Below, piece after piece: positions 42,101-54,100 of a DNA stretch of 64,000 nucleotides. Position 1 is the first letter of the stretch, and every line of letters starts with the position of its first letter. Both the position numbers and the translations under genes were made by a program. This DNA is from Liolophura sinensis. Taxonomy: Eukaryota; Mollusca; Polyplacophora; Chitonida; Chitonidae. The DNA is taken from the NCBI RefSeq assembly GCF_032854445.1, contig NC_088307.1, positions 62,001 through 126,000 of the forward strand. The letters run 5' to 3'. The notes beneath the pieces were generated by a model, which saw nothing but the letters and a program-made list of their open reading frames with translations, had not been told where the DNA came from and did no database searches.

Positions 42101-45100
42101 ACCTATGAATAATAAGAGTACCTATGAAAAATAAAATAAAATAGGTCATGAATTAGTCTTCATCCACAATTATTTTTCTTAACAACAGCCAACTTTCTAC
42201 CCATGGTTCACCGAGTGCAACAGTTTCATCAAGGGAGATAACCCATAGTTTCCCAGGAAATGTGTCCTTGATGCTGGAGGACATGGATATGATGGTTATT
42301 CCTGTTATTTGCAGCTTTAGACGACGATCTACAATACCTTTTATATATTTAACACGGAACTCCGCATGTATTTAAATGGTATTCCTTATGTAAACAGAAA
42401 TTTTCAGACTGATCTATTTTATTGTTGTGGAGGAAATGTTATTGTGTTTGTTGTAGATGTGATGAGTCCCATGCTCACCAATTCATTCGTTTTTCTCTCG
42501 ATAGCTTCATGCTTCAGTCATGAAATAAACAGAATCTCATACACGTACCTGAGATAATTGCTATCAAAATTAAGCAACTTATTGTATTATATTGTATTGT
42601 ATTTATTCATCATAAGTATAATTAGAAAACATGTTTACAGAAAATAAAGCATGGCAGGAATAAAGTCACAAAGGGCTTGATCTATCCCAAGAAGTACAAG
42701 TATGTAAGATGGTGCTGGTTGTAGGTGAATTATAAGTAAATAATAACAGAGTAAACGTTTTACATATTTAAGAAAAACACAAAGCAGTGTCACATGCCAA
42801 AAGAAATGCTGTGGTGCATGGCTATGAGACATTTATATGTTTAAAAATAAGTCAGTATTGTTTCATCAAGTAATCTTTTATTTTGGACTTAAACAGAGAA
42901 ATACATTTTAGAGAAATAGGCTGCCTGTTCCATTCCCGGGGGATAATATTTGGAACTGAGTAGAAAGACAGGTTGGAAGAGTGGAGGGGTCTAAACAGGT
43001 TAAGACACTGTGTTGTGGTTGGATAACTGTGTATATCTGGCTCTTTTTGAAACATGTTACGGCAGTTCAGGGGTATTTTATAGGGTGATATATATATATT
43101 TATGAGCGATTAATAAAGAAGTCAAGGAAAGAGAATTTTACCACTGAAATATTCAGAGATCTGAAGAGACGGTTTGTGTGTCGATCAGATAGGGTTACTG
43201 AACGCACTGCGCCTTTTTGTAGCAGACTCAAGGGTCTGAGATGAGAGGGATAAGTGTTACCCCATAAAACTCAAGCACAGTTCAGAAAGTGGAAAATTAA
43301 GGAGTTATAAAGTATTAATGGAGCTGGTTTGTTTGTAAAGTTTTTAATATGGTTAATTATGCCAATGTTGCGAGATACTTTTTTGCACATGTAACTGATA
43401 TGGGATGTCCAGGAAAGTTTGCTGTTAAACATTATACCCAAACACTTAAATTTGGAAACATAATCTATAACTGACTCTTGCATAGAAAGCCAAGGAATGT
43501 CCTCAAGAGAATAGGATACTGGTCCGATGACCATACATTTGGTTTTGTTAATGTTTAACGATAGCCTGTTTGAAGTCATCCAGTCACGAATCTTTTCGAG
43601 TGCAGCACACATATTGATTCATTTCATATGCAATGACCACTTGTGTGAGATCCTCCATGTAGACAATGAGTCAACAAGATGTTTTACCTGGGACACACTT
43701 GTGCTTGCATCTTAGTCTGATTGCTATATGTATTTTCCAACATAATTAAGAAGATTTCACTTTCACAATGGTAGTGAAGTTTATGAGCAAATGAAACTGT
43801 GGGCATCTCAGAGACAAGCCCTGCCCATTTCAAATAACTGAGCAGCTTCTTGTTTTAACACTGACAAAAACCAGCAACAAGCTAGGAGGGTAGTAAGTAT
43901 TATAAACATGAGCAACTTCAAATTTTGGTCTGTAATACCTTCTTGATAGTCCACCCTGTTAAATGAAGTCGTGTCTGAGGCAGAAAAGGCCCTGGTCCCA
44001 AACAATGCAGCATTGGATGAGAGGGTACTGAGAGTGGACAGGCTTTGAGCAACGGTTCTTTGGGGGGCTCCAGGCTGTAAAATGAACAGAAGAAACAAGT
44101 CACATGTACATGGTGAGTTGAATGTGTCAAAACAGCACAGGTAACAAAATAGTGCTGATTTAGTGTCTTATGTCACTCGGGGTATTTACCCTCAGTTGTT
44201 TTTCTCCCTTTCGACTTCCTTTACCATCCAGAGAATACACAAACCCCAAGGTCAATTGATTGACTCCCTGCTGTCCTACAGTCTATAACGTGAAGAGGAG
44301 CAACAATAAGTCACAGGTACATGCGCACACTCCTCTCTGGCCTACAGTCTATAACGTGACGAGGAGCAACAATAAGTCACAGGTACATGCGCACACTCCT
44401 CTCTGGCCTACAGTCTATAACGTGACGAGGAGCAACAATAAGTCACAGGTACATGTGCACACTCCTCTCTGGAATACAGTCTATAAAGTGAAGAGAAGCA
44501 ACAATAAGTCACAGGTACATGTGCACACTCCTCTCTGGAATACAGTCTATAAAGTGAAGAGAAGCAACAATAAGTCACAGGTACATGTGCACACTCCTCT
44601 CTGGAATACAGTCTATAAAGTGAAGAGAAGAAACAATAAGTCACAGGTACATGCGCACACTCCTCTCTGGCCTACAGTCTATAAAGTGAAGAGAAGCAAC
44701 AATAAGTCACAGGTACAGCCCCTGTCCCCCGGCCTACAGTGTGCAAAGTGAAGAGAAGCAACAATAAGTCACAGGTACATGTGCACACTCCTCTCTGGAA
44801 TACAGTCTATAAAGTGAAGAGAAGCAACAATAAGTCACAGGTACATGCGCACACTCCTTTCTGGCCTACAGTCTATAAAGTGAAGAGAAGCAACAATAAG
44901 TCACAGGTACATGTGCACACTCTTCTCTGACCTACAATCTATAAAGTGAAAGAGGAGCAACAAAGAGTCAAAGGTACATGTACACACTCCTCTCTGGCCT
45001 ACAGTCTATAAAGTGAAGAGAAGCAACAATAAGTCACAGGTACAGCCCCTGTCCCCCGGCCTACAGTGTGCAAAGTGAAGAGACACAAAAGTGAGTCACA

Positions 45101-48100
45101 CCAATATAGGACACCCCCTGACCTACAGTCTGTAAAGTGAAGACAAGTAGCAGTAAGATTCACAGGTACAGCCCCTATCCCCCGACCTACAGTGTGCAAA
45201 GTGAAGAGACACAAAAGAGAGTCACACCAGTATAGGACACCCCCTGACCTACAATCTGTAAAATGAAGACAAGTAGCAGTAAGATTCACAGGTACAGCCC
45301 CCGTCTCCCGACCCACAGTGTGCAAAGTGAAGAGACACAAAAGAGAGTCACACCAGTATAGGACACCCCCTGACCTACACTCTGTAAAATGAAGACAAGT
45401 AGCAGTAAGATTCACAGGTACAGCCCCCGTCTCCCGACCCACAGTGTGCAAAGTGAAGAGACACAAAAGTGAGTCACACCAGTATAGGACACCCCCTGAC
45501 CTACAGTCTGTAAAGTGAAGACAAGTAGCAGTAAGATTCACAGGTACAGCCCCTGTCCCCCGACCTACAGTGTGCAAAGTGAAGAGACACAAAAGTGAGT
45601 CACACCAGTATAGGACACCCCCTGACCTACAGTCTGTAAAATGAAGACAAGTAGCAGTAAGATTCACAGGTACAGCCCCCGTCTCCCGACCCACAGTGTG
45701 CAAAGTGAAGAGACACAAAAGAGAGTCACACCAGTATAGGACACCCCCTGACCTACACTCTGTAAAATGAAGACAAGTAGCAGTAAGATTCACAGGTACA
45801 GCCCCCGTCTCCCGACCCACAGTGTGCAAAGTGAAGAGACACAAAAGAGAGTCACACCAGTATAGGACACCCCCTGACCTACAGTCTGTAAAGTGAAGAC
45901 AAGTAGCAGTAAGATTCACAGGTACAGCCCCCGTCTCCCGACCTACAGTGTGCAAAGTGAAGAGACACAAAAGTGAGTCACACCAGTATAGGACACCCCC
46001 TGACCTACACTCTGTAAAGTGAAGACAAGTAGCAGTAAGATTCACAGGTACAGCCCCTGTCCCCCGACCTACAGTGTGCAAAGTGAAGAGACACAAAAGA
46101 AAGTCACACCAGTGACTCTCCCCTGACCTACAGTCTGTAAAGCAAATATGAGAAACAATAAGTCACACAGGTACAGAGCTCCCCCTTACCTACAATAGGT
46201 AAAGTGAGGAGGAGTGACAGTAAGTCACACATTACAGAATTCTCCCTGACCTGCAGTGTGTAAAATAAATAGGAGCAACAATAAGTCACACAGGTACAGG
46301 ACTCCCCTCCCCCTCTCCAACCTACAGTCTGCAAAGGAAACAGGAGCAACGAGTCACACAGGTACAGGACTCCTCCTGACCTACAGTCTGCAAAATGAAC
46401 AGGAGCAACAATACATCTTACCTGCCAAGAACGCACCTTTACCATCCTGGCCTGCAGTCTGTAGAATGAAGAGAAGCAACAATACATCCCCCAGAGGCCA
46501 AGAACCCACCTTTACTGTCCTGCCCTTCAGCGTGTATAGCGAAGAGAAGCACCAACACATCCCACAGGCCAAAAATCCACTTTTACCGTCCTGGCCTTTA
46601 GTCTGTAGAGTGAAGAGAGGCACCAAGACATCCCACAGGCTAAGAACCCACCTTCACCATCCTGGCCTGCAGTCTGTGGAGTGAAGAGAAGCACCAACAC
46701 ATCCCACAGGCCAAGAACCCACCTTTACTGTCCTGCCCTTCAGCGTGTATAGCGAAGAGAAGCACCAACACATCCCACAGGCCAAAAATCCACCTTTATC
46801 ATCCTGGCCTTTAGTCTGTAGAGTGAAGAGAGGCACCAATACATCCCACAGGCCAAGAACCCACCTCTACTGTCCCGGCTTTCAGTGGGTATAGTAAAGA
46901 GAGGCACCAACACATCCCACAGGCCAAGAACCCACCTCTACTGTCCCGGCTTTCAGTGGGTATAGTAAAGAGAAGCACCAACACATCCCACAGGCCAAGA
47001 ACCCACCTTTACTGTCCTGCCCTTCAGCGTGTATAGCGAAGAGAAGCACCAACACATCCCACAGGCCAAAAATCCACCTTTATCATCCTGGCCTTTAGTC
47101 TGTAGAGTGAAGAGAGGCACCAACACATCCCACAGGCCAAGAACCCACCTCTACTGTCCCGGCTTTCAGTGGGTATAGTAAAGAGAAGCACCAACACATC
47201 CCACAGGCCAAGAACCCACCTTTACTGTCCTGCCCTTCAGCGTGTATAGCGAAGAGAAGCACCAACACATCCCACAGGCCAAAAATCCACCTTTATCATC
47301 CTGGCCTTTAGTCTGTAGAGTGAAGAGAGGCACCAACACATCCCACAGGCCAAGAACCCACCTCTACTGTCCCGGCTTTCAGTGGGTATAGTAAAGAGAA
47401 GCACCAACACAGCGCCAAAACTCCACCTTTACTGTCCTGGCCTGCAGTCTATGGAGTGAAGAGAAGCACCAATGCATCCCCTGCAGGCCAAGAATCCACC
47501 TTTACCAACCTGCCCCGCAGTCTGTGGAGTGAAGAGAAGCACCAACACATCCCAAAGGCCAAGAACCCACCTTTACTGTCCTGGCGTGCAGTCTATGGAG
47601 TGAAGAGAAGCACCAATACATCCCACAGGCCAAGAATCCACCTTTACCAACCTGCCCCGCAGTCTGTGGAGTAAAGAGAAGCACCAACACATCCCACAGG
47701 CCAAAAATCCACCTTTATCATCCTGGCCTTTAGTCTGTAGAGTGAAGAGAAGCACCAATACATCCCACAGGCTAAGAATGCTCCTTCACCATCCTGGCAT
47801 GCAGTCTGTGGAGTGAAGAGAAGCACCAATACATCCCCTGCAGGCCAAGAACCCACCTTTACCAATACGCCCCGCAGGCAGTGGAGCGAAGAGAAGCACC
47901 AACACATCCCACAGGCCAAGAACCCACCTCTACTGTCCTGGCCTGCAGTCTGTGGAGTGAAGAGAAGCACCAATACATCCCCTGCAGGTCAAGAGCCCAC
48001 CTTTTCCAACATGCCCCGCAGGCAGTGGAGCGAAGAGAAGCACCAATACATCCCACAGGCCAAGAACCCACCTTTACTGTCCCGGCTTTCAGTGGGTATA

Positions 48101-51100
48101 GTGAAAAGAAGCACCAACACAGCGCCAAAACTCCACCTTTACTGTCCTGGCCTGAACTCTGTAGAGTGAAGAGAAGCACCAATACATCCCCCGCAGGCCA
48201 AGAACCCACCTATACTGTCCTGGCCTGCAGTCTGTGGAGTGAAGTGAAGCACCAATACATCCCACAGGCTAAGAACACTCCTTCACCATCCTGGCCTGCA
48301 GTCTATGGAGTGAAGAGAAGCACCAATACATCCCACAGGCTAAGAACACTCCTTCACCATCCTGGCCTGCAGTCTATGGAGTAAAGAGAAGCACCAATAC
48401 ATCCCCTGCAGGCCAAGAACCCACCTTTACCAACCTGCCCTGCAGTCTGTGGAGTAAAGAGAAGCGCCAACACATCCCACAGGCCAAAAATCCACCTTTA
48501 TCATCCTGGCCTTTAGTCTGTAGAGTGAAGAGAAGCACCCACACATCCCACAGGCTAAGAACCCACCTTCACCATCCTGGCCTGCAGTCTGTGGAGTGAA
48601 GAGAAGCACCAACACATCCCACAGGCTAAGAACGCTCCTTCACCATCCTGGCATGCAGTCTGTGGAGTGAAGAGGGACCAACACATCCCATAGGCTAAGA
48701 ATGCTCCTTCACCATCCTGGCATGCAGTCTGTGGAGTGAAGAGAAGCACCAATACATCCCCTGCAGGCCAAGAGCCCACCTTTACCAATACGCCCCGCAG
48801 GCAGTGGAGCGAAGAGAAGCACCAATACATCCCACAGGCCAAGAACCCACCTCTACTGTCCTGGCCTGCAGTCTGTGGAGTGAAGAGAAGCACCAATACA
48901 TCCCCTGCAGGCCAAGAGCCCACCTTTTCCAACATGCCCCGCAGGCAGTGGAGCGAAGAGAAGCACCAATACATCCCACAGGCCAAGAACCCACCTTTAC
49001 TGTCCTGGCATGCAGTCTGTGGAGTGAAGAGAAGCACCAATACATCCCCTGCAGGCCAAGAGCCCACCTTTTCCAACATGCCCCGCAGGCAGTGGAGCGA
49101 AGAGAAGCACCAATACATCCCATAGGCCAAGAACCCACCTCTACTGTCCCGGCTTTCAGTGGGTATAGTGAAAAGAAGCACCAACACAGCGCCAAAACTC
49201 CACCTTTACTGTCCTGGCCTGAACTCTGTAGAGTGAAGAGAAGCACCAATACATCCCCCGCAGGCCAAGAACCCACCTATACTGTCCTGGCCTGCAGTCT
49301 GTGGAGTGAAGTGAAGCACCAATACATCCCCTGCAGGCCAAGAGCCCACCTTTTCCAACATGCCCCGCAGGCAGTGGAGCGAAGAGAAGCACCAATACAT
49401 CCCACAGGTCAAGAACCCACCTCTACTGTCCTGGCCTGCAGTCTGTGGAGTGAAGAGAAGCACCAATAAATCCCCTGCAGGCCAAGAGCCCACCTTTTCC
49501 AACATGCCCCGCAGGCAGTGGAGCGAAGAGAAGCACCAATACATCCCATAGGCCAAGAACCCACCTCTACTGTCCCGGCTTTCAGTGGGTATAGTGAAAA
49601 GAAGCACCAACACAGCGCCAAAACTCCACCTTTACTGTCCTGGCCTGAACTCTGTAGAGTGAAGAGAAGCACCAATACATCCCCCGCAGGCCAAGAACCC
49701 ACCTATACTGTCCTGGCCTGCAGTCTGTGGAGTGAAGTGAAGCACCAATACATCCCACAGGCTAAGAACACTCCTTCACCATCCTGGCCTGCAGTCTATG
49801 GAGTGAAGAGAAGCACCAATACATCCCACAGGCTAAGAACACTCCTTCACCATCCTGGCCTGCAGTCTATGGAGTGAAGAGAAGCACCAATACATCCCCT
49901 GCAGGCCAAGAACCCACCTTTACCAACCTGCCCTGCAGTCTGTGGAGTAAAGAGAAGCGCCAACACATCCCACAGGCCAAAAATCCACCTTTATCATCCT
50001 GGCCTTTAGTCTGTAGAGTGAAGAGAAGCACCCACACATCCCACAGGCTAAGAACCCACCTTCACCATCCTGGCCTGCAGTCTGTGGAGTGAAGAGAAGC
50101 ACCAAGACATCCCACAGGCTAAGAACGCTCCTTCACCATCCTGGCATGCAGTCTGTGGAGTGAAGAGGGACCAACACATCCCATAGGCCAAGAACCCACC
50201 TCTACTGTCCTGGCTTTCAGTGGGTATAGTGAAGAGAAGCACCAACACAGCGCCAAAACTCCACCTTTACTGTCCTGGCCTGCAGTCTGTGGAGTGAATA
50301 GAAGTACCAATACATCCCCCGCAGGCCAAGAACCCACCTATACCGTCCTGGCCTGCAGTCTGTGGAGTGAAGAGAAGCACCAACACATCCCACAGGCCAA
50401 AAACCCACCTTTGAAATGAAGAGAAGCACCAATACATCCCCTGCAGGCCAACAACCCACCTTTACCAACCTGCCCCTCAGGCAGTGGAGCGAAGAGAAGC
50501 ACCAATACATCCTACATGCTAAGAACGCACCTTTACCATCCTGGCCTGATGGTAAAGAACCCACCTTTACCATCTTGGCCTGCCATCTGTAAACGGCTGT
50601 GGTTGAGTAAATCCCCACTGGCTGTCCTTTCTGGAAGGCAACTACATGAATAACAAAGGATCAGTGAACATTCATGTTAGTATATGCGTCCTTCACAAAA
50701 TCACAGACAAAAGCACATGCATCATTCTTACCATCGGTGCTGAATTCTGTCTTCTGATCATGGGAAACCCAGGCTCTGAAAAATATGATGATGACATTTT
50801 AAATGACCCTTAATAACCTGTAGTTATACATATGTATATATAAAAGTGAACAGAATGCACGTTTTCAAGGTCATATTGTCCTTGAAAAAAACAAAAAAAG
50901 GCTGTGTATCAACCTTGATATTCTGGATCATCTCATGACAACAATAAGATGTAGCTTATGCACATGTACTGGGTTAGCCTGGTTGAGGTGATGACAGACA
51001 TATACATCTGTACTACATACCAACATGTAGAGGAACTAGACTAGCAAAGGGCTTCAAGTATTTGGTTGCTAGAAGGATCTGGTACATGTACCTGTATTTG

Positions 51101-54100
51101 GTGTTCAGAAGCATGTGGTACACTGTCTTTTGTGGTCAGTAGCATGTGGTGTACTATTTTTGGTTGCCACAAGCATGTGGTGTAATGTCTTTAGTGACTA
51201 GAAGCATGTGGTGTACTGTCTTTTGTGATACTGATTGTGCTGTTGTCGGTGGGTCAGAAACATAAGGTATACTGTCTTTGGTGGTCAGAAGCATGTGGAG
51301 TACTGTTTTAGGTGGTTAGACGTATGTGGTGTTCTGTTTATGGTGGTCAATAGCATGTGGTGTACTGTATTTGGTGGTCAGAAACATGGTGTACTGTTTT
51401 TGGTGGTCAGAAATGTGGTGTGTTTTTCAGAAGCATGTGGTACACTGTTTTTGGTGGTGAGAAACATGTGGTGCGCGGTCTTTGGTGGTCAAAAGAATGT
51501 GGTGTAGCGTTGTGTGTGGGTCAGAAGCATGTAGTGTACTGTTGGTGGTAGTCAGATGCATGTGGTGTACTGTTGTTAGTGGGTCAGAAGCATGTGGTGT
51601 ACTGTCTTTGGTGGCCAGTAGCATGTGGTATACTGTTTTTGGTGGCCAGTAGCATGTGGTGTACTGTCTTTGGTGGTAAGAACCATATTGGGTACTTTCT
51701 CTGGTGGTCAGGATAGTGACTAAAATCAATCCAAACCTGTGTCATCAGGACTTGAGACATCAGACCTTTCCCTGTTCATGGATGCTGCTACAATCTTTGA
51801 CAATGGCCAGTTGGCTGCAAGAAACATAAAAGAAAAAATGGTAAATTGACAGTAAAAAGCCAAAAGACACAGAGTTTTTTGATCATGTGCAGAGAAAAAG
51901 AAAACATGTAAATAGTGGGAAACTTTACGACTAACAGTGCCATTATCAAGAATATTTCACTTGTAGAACAGCAGTTAGGCTTGGTAGTGCATGACCAGAC
52001 ATTCCCAGCAGATATCACTGTACGCCGTATGTACGCTGTACATGTATGAGGCCAGGTACCTGATAGTTAGGTCTGTACAACTGTGATTAGCGTTATACCG
52101 TAAGCAGACCAGGCCTCCTCAGCAGACAGCACTGTAGGTGGCCAGGTACCTGATAGTAAGGTCTGTACAACTGTGGTTAGCTTTATACCGTGAGTAGACC
52201 AGGCGGCCTCAGCAGACAGCACTGTAGGTGGTCAGGTACCTGATAGTAAGGTCTGTACAATTGTGGTTAGCTTTATACTGTGAGTAGACCAGGCCGCCTC
52301 AGCAGACAGCACTGTAGGTGGCCAGGTACCTGATAGTAAGGTCTGTACAACTGTGGTTAGCTTTATACCGTGAGTAGACCAGGCCGCCTCAGCAGACAGC
52401 ATTGTAGGTGGCCAGGTACCTGATAGTAAGGTCTGTACAACTGTGGTTAGCTTTATACCGTGAGTAGACCAGGCGGCCTCAGCAGACAGCATTGTAGGTG
52501 GCCAGGTACCTGATAGTAAGGTCTGTACAATTGTGGTTAGCTTTATACTGTGAGTAGACCAGGCGGCCTCAGCAGACAGCACTGTAGGTGGCCAGGTACC
52601 TGATAGTAAGGTCTGTACAATTGTGGTTAGCTTTATACCGTGAGTAGACCAGGCCGCCTCAGCAGACAGCACTGTAGGTGGCCAGGTACCTGATAGTAAG
52701 GTCTGTACAACTGTGGTTAGCTTTATACCGTGAGTAGACCAGGCCGCCTCAGCAGACAGCACTGTAGGTGGCCAGGTACCTGATAGTAAGGTCTGTACAA
52801 CTGTGGTTAGCTTTATACTGTGAGCAGACCAGGCGGTCTCAGCAGACAGCACTGTAGGTGGCCAGGTACCTGATAGTAAGGTCTGTACAATTGTGGTTAG
52901 CTTTATACTGTGAGCAGACCAGGCGGTCTCAGCAGACAGCACTGTAGGTGGCCAGGTACCTGATAGTAAGGTCTGTACAATTGTGGTTAGCTTTATACCG
53001 TGAGTAGACCAGGCGGCCTCAGCAGACAGCACTGTAGGTGGCCAGGTACCTGACGATAAGGTCTGTACAACTGCGATTAGGTTTGTAGGCAGAGGAAACC
53101 AGCACTGTCTGTGGCCAGGTATCTGACGATAAGATCTGTACAACTGTGGTTAGGTTTATAGGCAGAGGAAACCAGCACTGTCGGTGGCCAGGTATCTGAC
53201 GATAAGGTCTGTACAACTGCGATTAGGTTTGTAGGCAGAGGAAACCAGCACTGTCGGTGGCCAGGTATCTGACGATAAGGTCTGTACAACTGTGGTTAAG
53301 TTTATAGGCAGAGGAAACCAGCACTGTAGGTGGCCAGGTATCTGACGATAAGGTCTGTACAACTGCGATTAGGTTTGTAGGCAGAGGAAACCAGCACTGT
53401 CGGTGGCCAGGTATCTGACGATAAGGTCTGTACAACTGTGGTTAGGTTTATAGGCAGAGGAAACCAGCACTGTCAGTGGCCAGTTATCTGACGATAAGGT
53501 CTGTACAACTGCGATTAGGTTTGTAGGGAGAGGAAACCAGAACTGTTGGTGGCCAGGTACCTGACGATAAGGTCTGTACAACTGCGATTAGGTTTGTAGG
53601 CAGAGGAAACCAGCACTGTCTGTGGCCAGGTATCTGACGATAAGGTCTGTACAACTGTGGTTAGGTTTATAGGCAGAGGAAACCAGCACTGTCGGTGGCC
53701 AGGTATCTGACGATAGGGTCTGTGCAACTGCGATTAGGTTTGTTGGCAGAGAAAACCAGCACTGTTGGTGGCCAGGTACCTGACGATAAGGTCTGTACAA
53801 CTGCGATTAGGTTTGTAGGGAGAGGAAACCAGTACTGTCCTTGGCCAGGTACCTGACGATAAGGTCTGTACAACTGCGATTAGGTTTGTAGGCAGAGGAA
53901 ACCAGCACTGTCGGTGGCCAGGTATCTGACGATAAGGTCTGTACAACTGTGGTTAGGTTTATAGACAGAGGAAACCAGCACTGTCGGTGGCCAGGTATCT
54001 GACGATAAGATCTGTACAACTGTGGTTAGGTTTATAGGCAGAGGAAACCAGCACTGTAGGTGGCCAGGTACCTGACGATAAGGTCTGTACAACTGCGATT

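Larger units (their letters stand above)
41640..42260. mobile_element. Dispersed element interrupted by another repeat
   Basis: The left part (41640-41790, 'ctaacagtaaggaaaaac', 'agcaaaaacataaaa') and the right part ('ctttctacccatggttcacc', 'tcatcaagggagataac' up to 42250) match the spacer and tail at 1693-1955. The middle is occupied by the element at 41806-42005, so this appears to be a nested insertion. No coding capacity. Confidence 0.5.

Noticed and set aside
44999-46096. 365-codon minus-strand frame ([10 protein letters not shown] repeats)
   Set aside because: Explained by the 126-base unit being 42 codons; it lies in an intron and has no family resemblance.
50559-50590. A 22-base micro-exon (atggcaggccaagatgg, taaag) between exons 50732 and 44074
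   Set aside because: It has splice-like borders but 22 bases would break the frame between two phase-0 neighbours, so I left it out of the gene model.
52232-53143. 303-codon minus-strand frame with 30-residue repeats
   Set aside because: A by-product of the 90-base intronic array.
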